The position numbers and the translations under genes are program-made. Of a stretch of 64,000 bases of DNA, positions 34,321 to 47,222 are shown one piece after another (within the stretch, counting starts at the first letter, position 1; each line of letters begins with the position of its first letter). The notes under the pieces are model-generated. The model saw only the letters and a list, made by a program, of their open reading frames with translations, was not told the DNA's origin and did no database searches. The stretch covers positions 10,856,589 to 10,920,588 of the forward strand of contig OX235268.1 in NCBI GenBank assembly GCA_944472135.2. The letters run 5' to 3'. This DNA comes from Trichobilharzia regenti (taxonomy: Eukaryota; Platyhelminthes; Trematoda; Strigeidida; Schistosomatidae).

Positions 34321-34977
34321 TTTTGATGTGGTTGTGTTATATGAGCTGGATGGTTAATTTGCAAAGCATTCATCACCCTACTGTGTGACATCTACAGCGC
34401 ATACTTCAATTTGAAGTGAGCTTTTAGATTTCTTCACGAGTTTATTAATCATCTCTCCTGGTGACCTTGGACGTGATTGGCTGTTTTTGTGTGTTTTCAT
34501 ACCTTCTAGGCTACTTGTATTGGAAATTTTTAGAAGCTTGGCATTCCATTGAATCATCAATCAATAGACACATAGAGATAGACAAAATTTATCAACCGAT
34601 AAGAAAGAAACTTCACACACAAATGGTCAAAGTTCAAGTCCAAGAAACAATCAGTTCCAGACTTCAAATTGAAGTATGCGCTGAAGATGTCACCCAGTAG
34701 CGTGATGAAAGCTTCGCAAACTAACCATCCAGCTCAGAGAACAAAACCACATCAAAATCAGTTCCAATATTAGTAGCCTAGAGGGTGTGAAAACACACAA
34801 AAACAATCAATCACGTCCAAGGTCACCAGGAGAGATGATTAATAAACTCGTGGAGTAATCTAAAAGCTCACATCAAATTGAAGCATGCTCTGAAGATGTC
34901 ACCCAGTTGGGTGGTGAAGGCTTTGAGAATTAACCATCCAGCTCAGAGAACACAACCACATCAAAATTATCCACTTG
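34321..34977. repeat. Hairpin-type repeat with inverted arms of about 210 bp
   Basis: Left arm 34321-34524 and right arm 34763-34977 are inverted copies. TTTTGATGTGGTTGTGTT at the left edge matches AACACAACCACATCAAAAT at the right edge, and inner ends GCCTTGGACGTGATTG-like blocks also pair. A third partial copy (34655-34760), in right-arm orientation, lies in the spacer. The frames at 34378-34560 and 34461-34700 fall inside and are not genes. No transposase is encoded. Related pieces: 13.97, 42.8-43.1, 60.2 and 62.13 kb. Confidence 0.8.
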
Positions 34978-34979
34978 AG

Positions 34980-37900
34980 CTACAAATCTCTATCATATCT
35001 AAATTGTCTGTCTCCTGAAAAGCTTCGTAAGCAAAACCGGTAATATATACGAAACTTATCGTCAGAAATTCTAAGAAATCATTTGCCCTTGTTATATCAG
35101 AGAAATTTAATTGAAATCTTATTGAGGGCACGAGAACCAAACTACTTCAACCTGTAGACTCTAAGCCAATGCATTCACTGCAGCCTCAACTCTGCGCACA
35201 GACGTTTGTCCACACACTACAATCACAATAGATGTTTACCTACTTTCCACCTTAATAGAAATCTGATCTGTATCACATAGATAGTTACTTGAAATTTTGA
35301 AATAAACTTCACACATTCCTGTCAATTTTATGTCAATCAGCATACTTTGTTCATTTTGATCGACTCCGTACTTGACACACGTTTCAGGATCTCGTTAATG
35401 CCAATAAAGTATTTATTTAAGGCTATAACAACCTAGTGTTATAAGCATTTATATGTTTATAGATATGCTAGGAAGATTAACACTCCGGTGTGAGTTACTT
35501 GTAAAAGTGAAAATAAATTTTAAGCATGGAATTGAAGTGATGAAACATTCAACTGTTTTTGTACCAAATAATTTTTGCATTTTTTGCGTCAAGTAAAGGG
35601 TTAATATCAATTGCAAAGTTTCTCTCAGTACGTGCTCCTATAAATTAGCAATTATTTCTTGTTCAGCAGAGGTATTATTCTGCTGACTGTAAAGTCTATG
35701 CACTGTATTTGAAGCCTATATATTTCTATTGGAACATATTTGAATTGTCCCTGATTAACCTTGTGTCACTCATTCGCAAATATAAGGTAATGTATTGCGC
35801 TTCTCGTACAAAAGGTTAAAAGGTCTGGGGTTTGAGGTGGTTATCGTATACATAACAAACACGCTGTTGAACCGGACTTGCATTTTTGGCATGCCTCTAT
35901 TGATAAACGCACTGAACTTTATTAAATACATAAGAAACTTCAAACAATTTGCTGTGCCTATAGCAAAATATCAGGAAACTTCATGTTAGCTGTTATCAAG
36001 AAGCTGGAATTATATTGCAGAAAATAGTAAATTTCAGGAACATATGAGGCAAAGAAAGAATAGTCTGCAATTGTCTGGCATGCACAAAATTGTCTGCAGT
36101 CATTAAATTTACGTATCGGTATCAGTGAGGAAACACAATAATTTCATAGTTTTAATATTATTCATTTCACATATAATTACTTACAATAGACGAAACGAAC
36201 TGTGGAATGTTATCAAATATAGATCAATTGGGTGGTGTGTATCATTTGTGAAACAGACCTTGTACGTTCGATTTGCTAGGTTTTGTGTTCAAATCTGGTG
36301 AAGTGAATTGTTGATGGAGGCAAAAGGAGTTCATGTGGTGTATAACTGATGAGCAGTAACACACATCTAATGGACAAACTGTTTTGAAAATTCCTCCTAG
36401 ACGACCTATTTATAAGATTAATACTCATCTAAACGTTTCGACTAACTTTGTTATTATTATACGTTTCTCCCCCAAACTATGTGTCACATGTTTGACATAG
36501 TTTTGACTTTCATTATTCGCCTCTGTCCTTGTTTAAACTTGATATGTAATACCTGTTTATAGTTCTATACGTGAACAATGTGTTGTCCAAAGATATGAGT
36601 TCCTTTGAGTGGATGGAAGTTATTTTGACCCAGGACTACCTGTGTGATTCTTGTGGACATAGGGTTTTAACCCACCTCGCTGAGAAAATTGTCTTCGTTC
36701 CCAAGATACTTTATAGATTTGAACTTTGGTCAACTAATTTTGTCGAACAGTACGTTTTTTGAATTTAAAAACCCACATCGCCTGTGTAGCTGCTTCACGA
36801 AACTGTTGAAGTAAATTTTAGTTCGCTGTAATTGTTGTTAAGTGAAACCACTAAAATATTAGAGAATAATCGCCTTTGCCCTACTTTTGGAGCGAGTAAA
36901 TGAACGAAGTTTTGTTGCTTACACAGCAAATCGTAGACAACGGTTTCTTGCGTTCAGACTATAACCGAATAAACCTGGTCATTACAACAGCGAATATTAA
37001 CTCTCATAATTATGGATTTGTACATTGTTTGACGTCATCTGGAGAATGTACTCAGTCTCCTACTGCAGACAACTTCTCACCAAATAATTTTGAATCTTAT
37101 TAGAAATTCACATATCAACAACACTTCTGCATTATATATCATCTTAGACTCATCTCCAATAATTACGTGTGAATACCGCTGAGGTTCTAGTTAATCCGTG
37201 GCCATTACGTAAATCATATGTGGAGAGAAATTCAAAGGACCGTCGATGACAGTCAATAATAAATATACCGTTGACTACTTGAATATAGTGAACAAATGTG
37301 TTCTACATTTCAAATTTGTTTAAGATAATAATCAGGAAATCGGAACGGAATTTTGACTGTGATCCTTAAATTCCCATTTCACTCTCTGTGATCTTTTGTT
37401 CGACACTGTTTAGTATCCCGTCTACATGTTAACTATTTAAATTTTAAATTTACTCTACACATTTGCGTTATATCGACAAGTTCAGTACGAAATGTGTACC
37501 TCCACCTCCCATCTAACAATTATTGCCAAACGGACACTGAGTTCTGAGATTTGTGGTATTCAAAATAGTAATTACTTCGGTAGAAAACAGTTCTATCGTA
37601 CTATTCATGCAAGTGATGTCAATCTCAGTCGTCTTTCATGTGAGTTGTGCTGACATACAGTGTTTTGTCATTGCTTTTTTTCTTATCTGGGGAGTTGATC
37701 TCAGAAGTCTAAAATGATTTATAGGCCTTATATACTGCAAACTCTTGGAATATTTAAAGCAATGTAGTATCTATCACCTTTCTCCTGTGAATCATTATCA
37801 TGTTTACACATCTAATTTTTACCCTGTGCTTCCTGATTGACTTCTATTTTTGCTACTTCATCTTCATGTTTTGTGATGTGAGCCTGTTGATAATAAGGTT

Positions 37901-38150
37901 CTCCTTTACAAGTGCGATTTTATTTGAATGAAATTAATAAAAATATACCCACGGAGAACGTGTTCCGTTCTGTTTGTCTTCTGCAGAAACAGCTTTTATC
38001 CTAATTTGTTGGGGATATTTCTTTGGATTCTTAGGTGATTTAAGATAATACTCATTTTATGTCTAACTGAGTTTCAAACTTTAAACGTCGATCTGTTTCC
38101 TGAGTTCATTCAAAAATACCTGGACTTAGGTGATACACAGGGCGGTCAAG
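34980..38150. other. AT-rich stretch, no supported gene
   Basis: Two frames deserve mention without support: 36571-36762 (+, 63 codons, with CDSCGH) and 36900-37103 (+, 67 codons). Neither shows a known domain or a clear splice context. Confidence 0.4.
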
Positions 38151-38267
38151 GTCTAATATTTTTTTAATTACAGCTTGATTTCACACAGTATTTTTATTAC
38201 AAGTATGGAATTTTCAGCATGGATAATGGTAGCCCAAATCTTGCAGGCCGACCATAGATATCAGGTG

Positions 38268-38341
38268 TGCATCGGCGGGTACTCGAACCCCGGACCATAT
38301 GCATGGTCGGCGAGAGTCCTAACCACTATGCCACTGACGCA
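38268..38341 (-). repeat. tRNA-like element, copy T2 (best preserved)
   Basis: Reads as a 74-nt tRNA on the minus strand. The acceptor-like stem is TGCGTCA with CGATGCA (six of seven pairs), the A box GGCATAGTGGTTAGGAC and the B box GGTTCGAGTACC, so both internal pol III promoter parts are close to consensus. The anticodon arm GACCAT/ATGGTC has a shortened loop and no clear anticodon. Shared flanking sequence with T1 shows it is a dispersed repeat. A transcript is possible; an aminoacylated tRNA is unlikely. Confidence 0.65.
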
Positions 38342-38830
38342 TTGCTGTATACTTTGAAGTATTTTCTCATAAAAGCGTTTTACATGTCAGCTGATAGGCT
38401 AAGTCTTTGTGCTACTGAGAGCATCTAGTTCGCTTCACAATGTACAGCGTCGTTTCTGATTAGCCAAGAAAAGAATAGGGAGGATCGACAAAGCAGAACA
38501 GTTATGAAATAAAAGATATCAAGATGAGGCTGAACGATACAACATTATTTCGACATCGTATTAAATATGGTTAGATGAAATATTTCTCAAGAAATCAACA
38601 GGATGTAGACGGTCAGGAACGAAATTAGGTTTGCCATGATCCAAGAAATTCAGATACATATACTGGGATGCACATCTATTAAGCATTCAGATCATTAGCA
38701 ATTTAACAAAATTAGCTTCAATAGAATGAGCTTGGTGACAAGAGAAGTAACGGAAGAGATAAAATGAAAGAATAACATTTCAAGGGATATAGACCATATT
38801 TTCTATAGTTTGGTTTGTCAAAGTTAGTTA

Positions 38831-39057
38831 TGTTTTTACGAGTTGACTGCGGATTGATATCAGTTAGAGAACCATTGAAAACCAGGGAGTACTGGACAGC
38901 TGCTGTTTCATCCTAGTTTGGGAATCATCCTCAGTACGCATCCACTGGGATTCGAACCTAGGCACTTCCGGTTACAAGGCAAACTCGTATACCATTCAGC
39001 CACCGGAACCCGACTCAAGATCTCATGAATTCTAACTTCTACCAATTCATGAGGTCT
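38831..39057 (-). mobile_element. Hammerhead-SINE copy 2 (left arm of inverted pair)
   Basis: Minus-strand copy with good internal pol III signals: A box TGGCTGAATGG (complement of 38992-39002) and a near-consensus B box GGTTCGAATCCC (complement of 38947-38958). The ribozyme-like region (38893-38938) has a perfect six-pair stem I, GTACTG with CAGTAC, stem III ACAG/CTGT and GAAAC, but the core reads AGGATGA instead of CTGATGA, which should inactivate it. It converges on copy 3 across about 60 bp. Confidence 0.8.
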
Positions 39058-39118
39058 AATTACATGTCACGTGTGTAGATGGATGTCCTACCAACGACAA
39101 TGGTTGTGATCATGCTAA

Positions 39119-39345
39119 ATGATGAATTGGTAGAAGTTAGAATTCATGAGCTCTTGAATCGGGTTCCAATGGCTGAATGGTATACTAGCTTGCCTTGTAA
39201 CCGGAAGGTCCTGGGTTCTAATCCCATTGGGTGTGCACTGCCGATGATTCCCAAACTAGGATGAAACAGCAGCTGTCCAGTACTTCCTGGTTTCCAATGG
39301 TTCTCTAACTGATATCAATCCGTGGTCAACTCCTAAAAACATAGA
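39119..39345 (+). mobile_element. Hammerhead-SINE copy 3 (right arm of inverted pair)
   Basis: Plus-strand copy of about 225 bp. A box TGGCTGAATGG (39170-39180) and B box GGTTCTAATCC (39213-39223) form a tRNA-like pol III promoter. Downstream is a type I hammerhead layout: stem I GCACTG/CAGTAC with one mismatch, core CCGATGA (39241-39247), stem II with CAAACTA loop, GAAA (39263-39266), stem III ACAG/CTGT and predicted cleavage after the GTC at 39276-39278. The one core change (U4 to C) probably impairs catalysis. The organisation matches the schistosome SM-alpha SINEs known to carry hammerheads. Confidence 0.8.
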
Positions 39346-39349
39346 CCAT

Positions 39350-41345
39350 AGTAAGCAAAGTGGTGTAAGAATTTCACCTACATACGCTATTCCGCTTTCT
39401 ACTAGAAAAATAAGAATGCAACTATTAACGAATGTAGTTCTCACTCTGTGCTACAGTAAGTCTGATTAACTAAATATGATAATGTGGTATTCTATGTTAC
39501 TGGTTTATTTCCTCAGTACACGAAATCTAAATAAGGAGATATTCACCTTTCTAAGGCATGCACTTTGCTATTTTTTGAATAAGTTGGTAAGACGCAGAAA
39601 AATATCTATTAACAGGTAAACATTTATTTAAATTGGCATTAGCAGACACAAAAAGGAAAGCACTAAAATGTCGTTAAAGTTGTATTCCACGTTACGAAGG
39701 GTTTATATTACCATAAGTTGAGTAACATTCTTTGAACACTGTTCGCCATTATTGCTGAAATGGATTGAAAAGAACAATTAAGCATTATTATTTTGTCAGT
39801 ACACTTGACATACTACAAAACTCAATCAAGAGAATTCAGTGTTGCATATGCAAAAACAATAGTTTTGCGATACTTTGAAATTCTATGGGAAGAAATTGCT
39901 ATTACTTCTTTGGCACTTGAATGAATCACTGTAAACTTTCAAAATGCGTCACTTTTGTTAACATTCACGAAATATGTTTTGAAACGTTTCACACACACAG
40001 GTTTCGTCTCTGAAATGGTAGAGCAGATTTTTGCTGAATTTTTTTTAACAATTTAGTAATTTAAATAATAATGCCACCGCACATATGAATAATGAGATTT
40101 TGGTGATTACCAGGTGACGATAAAATCATTCACATACGCTATCATTTTAAAAAGCTTTGATTATGCAGTAATGTATCATAGACGTTCATATCATATCAAG
40201 TTATCTGTCCTGAGACTTTGAAATGAGAAGGTTGGACAGGATTCCCTGGGTGAGTAAAGAACTGTTAATTACACCACCGATAAATAACATGTAACTTACC
40301 GGAAGAACTTTTTTGCTTGAAGAAACACCGAACATTTTGACACTTTTAGTACATATTCAAAGCAGATAAGATGGCTATAAGATATTGAAAACACGTTTTA
40401 AATGCTCACAGCGTGGTGTATTGGAATAATGAATAGTTATTTCTCTCAAACTACCTGTTTATTACATAATGACAATCAGTTTCGTTTATTACACATAAAG
40501 GAAAATCCTAATTCACTGCACTAATATATGATAAATTCGTTATCGTAAGTAAAGATGAAGTTTATACAAACTACATAAACCTTTTCATAAAGATCACTGA
40601 CAAAACGTTTATTCTGTATGCTTCATTTCCAGTCGCAGATACACGGTCCAATCAATTGAATTATTTTTTTTTCATTTATCACATTCAAGAACGTCACAAG
40701 TGACTAATGTCAGAGATGTCATCCAGTGTTTCAGTTCGTTATCATACAAGGTATTCACATTTTTAACGTTTCACTTTCGGCTTGCAATGAACAAATACTC
40801 TTCAATAATATCCTGTCAATAAGCTAAGTATATGGAATCTCACAAGCGTGGAATCTCTTGAAGTCAGTATCAAAGTGATTTTTGTCGGCGCATCCGTAGT
40901 TTTATTTTCAAGCAGAGTTACGGTGAAATTTCGGAGATAAAAGTTAAATTGTGAGCTACTATATTTATTGTTCACTTCATCTCAGAAAATAGTTTTAAGC
41001 ATGAAGTGAGACTTAATGTACAATACATTTATATGCATGAGTTTAGTGAACCAGTAATCTGTGGCCCACTGATCATAATTTCTCCCTTAATTTTTTGCCT
41101 AAATCTAAATGATGTTTGTAGGTCACAGTACTCAATAAAAAAATCATTTTCTGAAGAATCTTAATAATTAAAATTGACACTGTTTTACCTATTTAATAAA
41201 CAAAGTGATGCACGATATACGCATACGCGCGCATTTTCATTGATTAACCTCAATATGAATGAAAAGTACTTCCATAGAGAATTGCCAGTTTGCTTCATAC
41301 ATTTATTTTCAAGTATTGGTTTTATAAGGACTTTGTTTGATTGGA
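39350..41345. other. AT-rich stretch, nothing recognised
   Basis: No supported feature. Confidence 0.5.
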
Positions 41346-41357
41346 TAGAGGTTTGCA

Positions 41358-41500
41358 TCATGAGCGCTGATATCCGTTAGAAAACCACTGGGAAACCTTG
41401 GAGTACTTGATAGCTGTTTCTTCAGCCTCCTTATCAGTAAGCACTCACCATAGGGTTTCAAACTCAGGACCTTCTGGGTGCCAATACTTGAAAATTAATC
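41358..41500 (-). mobile_element. Hammerhead-SINE copy 4 (left arm of second inverted pair)
   Basis: Minus-strand, truncated at the head. On the minus strand the core reads CTGATAA (last G changed), followed by a disrupted stem II, GAAAC and AGCTATC at the expected cleavage position. Pairs head-to-head with copy 5. Confidence 0.65.
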
Positions 41501-41639
41501 TGATGCTCATTAACAACTGGCCCTATTCATGCAGTGGCCTGGGGTTCTCTTGAGGAGCCGTGACCAGTAGAGTACAGCAGATTGAAGATGAGGCAGTAGC
41601 TCATCGAAGAAGACACTGCGAAATGGTTGCGCTATGTCG

Positions 41640-41855
41640 TGAATTGGCAGAAGTTAATATTCATGGGTTGGCCACTTGATCCGGTCTGAGAGGCTAAATT
41701 GCCTACAAGCTCGCCTTGCAGCCAAAATGTCCTGGGTTCGAAACCCTATGGTGAGTGCGTACTGATGAGTGGTCTCAAACTAGGCTCACGAAACAACTGT
41801 CCAATACTCCCAGGTTCTCCAGTGGTTTTCTAACTGATGTCAGCTCATGAGATGA
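41640..41855 (+). mobile_element. Hammerhead-SINE copy 5 with intact core motif
   Basis: A-box-like AGGCTAAATTG (41691-41701) and B box GGTTCGAAACC (41735-41745). It is the only + strand copy here with the exact hammerhead core CTGATGA (41762-41768) and GAAAC (41790-41794). Stem II begins GTGG/TCAC with one wobble. Stem III (ACA/TGT) leaves a loop of only two bases, and stem I is shifted because two bases before the core are missing, so folding is doubtful despite the intact core. GTC stands at 41799-41801. Confidence 0.75.
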
Positions 41856-41859
41856 AATC

Positions 41860-42770
41860 CTCCTTCCTATCATATATTTATGAAGATTAGGGTCATCGGG
41901 TAGATTAAAATTCTGTTTAGACGTCAAACATTTGAAAATTTGTTGTTTAGTATATATGTGAAAATAGAGGCTAAGCAGAATCATACAGCATACAACGCTG
42001 CTTATTTAGCATATAAGAAGTATAAGTGATGGACACTTTCCTACACTTATACGAATCAACATGCTATTTCTGTATACTGCTTTGTCATATGCTTTTCCAG
42101 ATTCAATGGAATTGCCATCACTACATGTAAACCGGCACAGTGTTTATCTAAGAGTCTACTTGAAAAATCCTTTGATTAGTGATCTGGTGTCATAATGCTG
42201 GGGACGATTTTAGGTGACGGAGAGACGTGCTTGAAGACAACAGCAGGTAACCTTTGAAATAGACCGCCTTCCAAAATGTAAACTGGAAATTACTAAGATA
42301 CCATTACAACAGATGATAGATTGTAAATAAAAGACATATGAATGAAACAACATTTGCTACTATTTGCATATTCTGTCCATACAGTACATACTCCGTCCAA
42401 ATTGGATTAATACTGAAACTATGGTGAAACTTAAAGTCTGAATTTTGGAATCTCACAAACAAAGTATTTAGGAGACGCTTTTCAAAAACAAATTTGTGCT
42501 TAAGTCAAGAAATGACTTTAGATGGAAAATCTTGTAATTAATATGCAATGGTCAACCACATCAGTGAAATCTTTCAGTCTCCTCTTTTGTGAAAACAACT
42601 TACCATTCTGCCGCTTGAGCTTATGTTTGAAAATTTTCAATGGGAAAATATTAGTCAGAATATTTAGATAAGCGTATTTACTGTGTTTTCATATGTCCAG
42701 TGGAATTCTCATGCATGGTTACTTTTCAGTGCATACGCTGCAGATCAGTAGTCCTAGTGGACGCTTCAGG
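41860..42770. other. AT-rich stretch, nothing recognised
   Basis: No supported feature. Confidence 0.5.
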
Positions 42771-42775
42771 TGATT

Positions 42776-43105
42776 CAGTGTTCTCTGAACCGGATGGTTT
42801 ACTTGCAAAGCTCTCATTTTCTTATTAGACAACATCTTAAGAACATATTTCGATTTGAGGCGAGCTCTCAGAATTCTCTGTTACTTTATCAGCCATCAAT
42901 AAAAAGGAAGTTACGTGTCCAAAAGTCGACTTTTAAGTCAACAAGAGGATCATTACCAACATTGGTAGAATGAAAGGTAAAAAACATATGAAACAATCAA
43001 ATACGTTCAGAGTCTGCAGGAGAAATGATTTATAAATTTGTAAAGAATTCTAAAGGTCCGCCGAAGATAGTGGGTAGTGAGACACTGGGAGCTTTGCAGC
43101 TGAAA
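42776..43105. repeat. Hairpin-type repeat, second copy
   Basis: 42776-42905 matches the left arm of the 34.3 kb element (TGTTCTCTGAACCGGATGG, TTCGATTTGAGGCGAGCTCT), and 42990-43105 matches its right arm (AAATACGTTCAGAGTCTGCA, GGAGAAATGATTTATAAATT). The same inverted layout at an independent site shows the arms travel together. The frame at 42770-42973 is inside it. Confidence 0.65.
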
Positions 43106-43109
43106 CACG

Positions 43110-46100
43110 AAATATTTTGAAATATATTTCATCTTATGGTTGAAAACTTAAGTCCTTGCCTAACCACGCTTCTCACAGTACGATGAAAAATATTCACTCT
43201 CCATCACGAGCTGGTAAGATATCGAGTGTCCAGTTATGTAACCGCTTGACTGATATGTGTCACATCCACTTATTTCAGAAATGAGAAAGTATATATATAT
43301 ATATATATTGATGCTATTCAAGATTCGTATTTTTCAAGGGAATTTCTGAGGTCAGTTTAAATCAACCTGAGATGGTTAAATGTTAGCTTTAAATTAAAAA
43401 ATAGTTCAATCATAAGGCGGTCCAGTTTTTTTCGAACTGAATTAAATATTATTCCTTGAGACATTTGCTTTAATTTACCATCCTATGCAAATGTTTACTT
43501 GAAAAAAAGCCTTCTTTCCCTAAACACCTATAATACAAACCCATCACGCCTGTTTTATTGTAAGTAAACACTCCAATGTCTATAAAGTTCTTGCCTACAT
43601 AATCCGAGTGCGAAACTGATAGGACAGAAGTTCTTATAGATTTAATAATGTGTTTTTTTTGGAATAAGTGTGTTAACAGGAAAGAGTCTCGCATAAAGCC
43701 GTATGTTTTGTAGGACTACAACTAGAAACCAGAATAAGATGATTTAATTATCCACAAAAACTGTAAAATTATAACAGAAAATTGTTTAAGCAAATTATTG
43801 AGCGTAAAATACAAACGATAGAATGATTAAGTTCTTTCATTATATCTAAACATGCATTCTTATTTTCAGGTTTGTTTTATTAGTAATTAAATTGAAGAAA
43901 AGAGCTTTGCTCTATCAACAAGGATATATTTCGTGTGTTAGCATGTTTCCAACCAGTTAACAGGCACATGAAACATGTCGGACTAAAAATGGAAACATAA
44001 TTTTATCTTCTTGTAGTACGAAATTTGTGAAAGTGGTGAACTGAAACCTACTATATCACACATACAAAATCAGTATTTATCAAAATTAAGGAGGACTCAC
44101 GATTGTCTGAAAATAAATGCAAGTGTATATATATATATATGATTATTGCTTCATTTATGTCATGTGTAGGGTTGGCCAGCGAACAAGACGAATATGCTGA
44201 AGCCATTTTGTACAGAAGACATTAACTGAAAGTGTATCAAGTGGTTGTTGCAGGTGACAACAGTAGTGGTCGATGTAATAATGTTTCGTACTACATGAAT
44301 GATCGATTGCTTTATAGTAATGATTTGTAACATTACTTATTTCTTACTGCATTTTAAGCTGCCGAATACTGCTAATTATTTCAGCCATTAGCTATTGAAC
44401 TTCCAGAATTCAGAACGTCTTTAAAATCTGAAATCCACCTACTGCAAATGTTGAACTCCAGTCACTCTTCAGAGGGTTAACGTACACGCAGCCACTATTT
44501 TTCGAAACATTTTTTCAAAGTCAGGTTTGAACACAGAGATTTTTGAATAGAATGTAATAAATTCAGCGTTGTACTTAATACATTTTTTCTAAATCAATCA
44601 GGTTACTCTTGAACAATAATTATTCATTTATTTATCTGTTTTGCGTCCGCCAATCAGAAAATATCAGACACCATTATAAATAATTTCCAGCCAAAATTAT
44701 GATTTCCAGGTGATGCTGTTTGAAAGGCATCTGAAATGTGAAAATAAGGATTTTGATTCATCAAAATACTGAATACAAATTTAAGTACTGACTTAAAATG
44801 ATATGATAACTAATGATTTACTCACTTTTGCATGTTTCTTCTATTTTTTAAGGAACAAGTAAGAATCTTGAAAATCATTGGCTCTTGGAAAAAGGTTTCA
44901 ATATTTTTGTGAAAATTAAATGAATAGTCTTGATTTCTCTCTAAATTATTCCTCATGTGCGATATTTTCCTATTCGTAACTACCCTCGTCAAAAGGATAG
45001 GATTGTCCGAACCCATAGACATTCAGTAAGGTAGAATATTTCAGTCTAAATCGAATTGATTGTTTGATAATTTTCGAAAAATTTTATTATCAAACAAGGT
45101 ATTGTTCACATAGCAGTTCATATCAACAGTGTGTAACTTTGAGCATTACATTTGAAAAATATAAGCCTTAATACTCTTGGTTAATCACGCATCATTGCTA
45201 CACACTGAGAATGATATAGGCAATGTTGCATGTGCAGAAACACTTCTAATATTCATATGGATTTTTAATTCAAGGAGAGAGGGCGAACGAATTGATACAA
45301 TAAATGGATGTGTAATACGTGTCACTATTACTGGGGTTAATGAATGGGTAATCAAGATAGTGCATCAAAAAATTTCTTCGATTCGAATTCCGCCTTTCTA
45401 AATAGACCATAAAACTCAAAGAAAGGTGATTCTGAACAAACTTTGACTGCCTATTTCATGTAATATAAGTTATTGAAATTAGTCAAATTGAAAATTTATT
45501 TCCTAAGTATATATTAGTAAAGTGTGCTTGACATCCGTTTTTGTTGGGTGACATATGGTTACAGTTGTGTACCGAAGAGATATGCTTATGAAAAAGAAAT
45601 TTGCAACCTCACAACAGTGGGATTATTTATACTGTGAGCTTTCACTTAGTTCTGAGAAATACATAGAAGTCTGATCGAAATCAGCCGTGCATAATTTGGT
45701 TGCTTGATTCTCTAATTAATTCTTTATTTGTTTTACAAATAGACAGTATGCACTCGACTGGAATGCAGCAACATGAAACTATCATCACATTACTGTCAGA
45801 AATGACTTTGAATCGTCTTTCTTGAATTTAATAGACGGGATAAACAAGTAAAATAATACTATCTTGGTACTAATAAAGTTGACGAAATTCAGTCAAATTC
45901 AGATTAAAAATGTTCAAATTTTCGAGCATCAAAACGATTCTTCAAAAAATGCATTTGCTTTAGTTTGCTGGAATTTTAGAAATCAGCTGAGTTTTCACTA
46001 ACTAAATCGTTGCAAATTATTCAAGACTGGTGGTTATGACCACACCTGAAACTTTATCCATCCGTGGTTGTCATCATTATTTAAGTTCTCTTTTGATGTA

Positions 46101-47220
46101 CTAAACTGATGTATTTATAAGTAACATTGACAATACACTGTAAGCAGCGGATTTTATTCTCTTGAACATCTTAATTAATTATAAATGTATAGTCATTCAC
46201 TTCTGAGGTACATTTATTTTTTAAAAGAAACTTAAGTATATATCAGGACTATATGGGATGAAGACTTTACCGACAACATATTTAATACAAGGAGTGGATT
46301 TGAACGACTTCATTTCGAGATGCATCATGCAACTGCCAGAAAATACTTTTCTGATATGATCTAATGGTCAGTAAATTGGATGTAATATATCACATTTTGC
46401 TGGTTAGAAATTTCACATACATCTTCAATTGTAGAAGAGGTTACTTTATTTTACCAGCATTATTTTCACCATTTTTACATATCACATCAGTGATGTTCGG
46501 TGAAAATATACTTTTGGAAACAACTGCTACATAGTAAGAATACATGAATACACTTGTTCTACTAAATGGTGTATTTTTCTGTTCATTACTTATTTAATGC
46601 TCCTTGTAATTCAAATGCGTCAGTACGTTAAGAAACTTGTGAACTTGAAAATAAGTCGATGTTCTTCGCTATTGTTATCCGATTATATCTATGTGTTAAC
46701 AGTATTGATATTAGTGATCATTGCAACAAATATTAATTCACCTAATGATTATAATTTAATTTCCTTTGAATTGTTTATTAACTATCTTAATCCGTATTTC
46801 CAATATATCCCTTAGAAAAGTGATAAGTTAACCAACCAAAACATTTTTACTCACGGCAGTCTTCAAAGGGTCGCAGATAATCACAGTTCATTGAGAACAA
46901 ATCTGAGAATAACATTTTACTCGGTGTTTCATTGTTTTCACATTAAAACTTGTGGGAACTAATAATAAAATAAAATAATTTAAGCCTATACCATTTTTAA
47001 CGAGTGAGATAGACTAATTGGTGTTTCATCACAAATTCTTAATACTACTATCTGGAGACCACGTTATTTCCTCTTTTTTGTTTCACTGAGTTCCAAGTTG
47101 GCAGTCAGACTGCAGTCACAAGCGTATGAACATTCAGTACTAGTTTCGTCTAATGAGGTTTGGGACGCTGACACACTCCTACTTTTTGACGGTCTTATCG
47201 CCGGATGAACCTGTTTCAGG
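43110..47220. other. AT-rich stretch, no supported gene
   Basis: (TA)n tracts at 43290-43308 and 44127-44141. One tiny exon-like reading follows an acceptor-like TGTGTAG at 44169 (LASEQDEYAEAILYRRH then stop), unsupported by any second copy. Confidence 0.4.
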
Positions 47221-47222
47221 AG

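Noticed and set aside
34461..34700. 79-codon ORF as a gene
   Set aside because: It is contained in the inverted arms and spacer of a non-coding hairpin repeat.
44169..44222. Micro-exon LASEQDEYAEAILYRRH as a secreted-protein exon
   Set aside because: A single AG and a 17-codon frame occur often by chance in 64 kb, and no second copy or flanking exon supports it.
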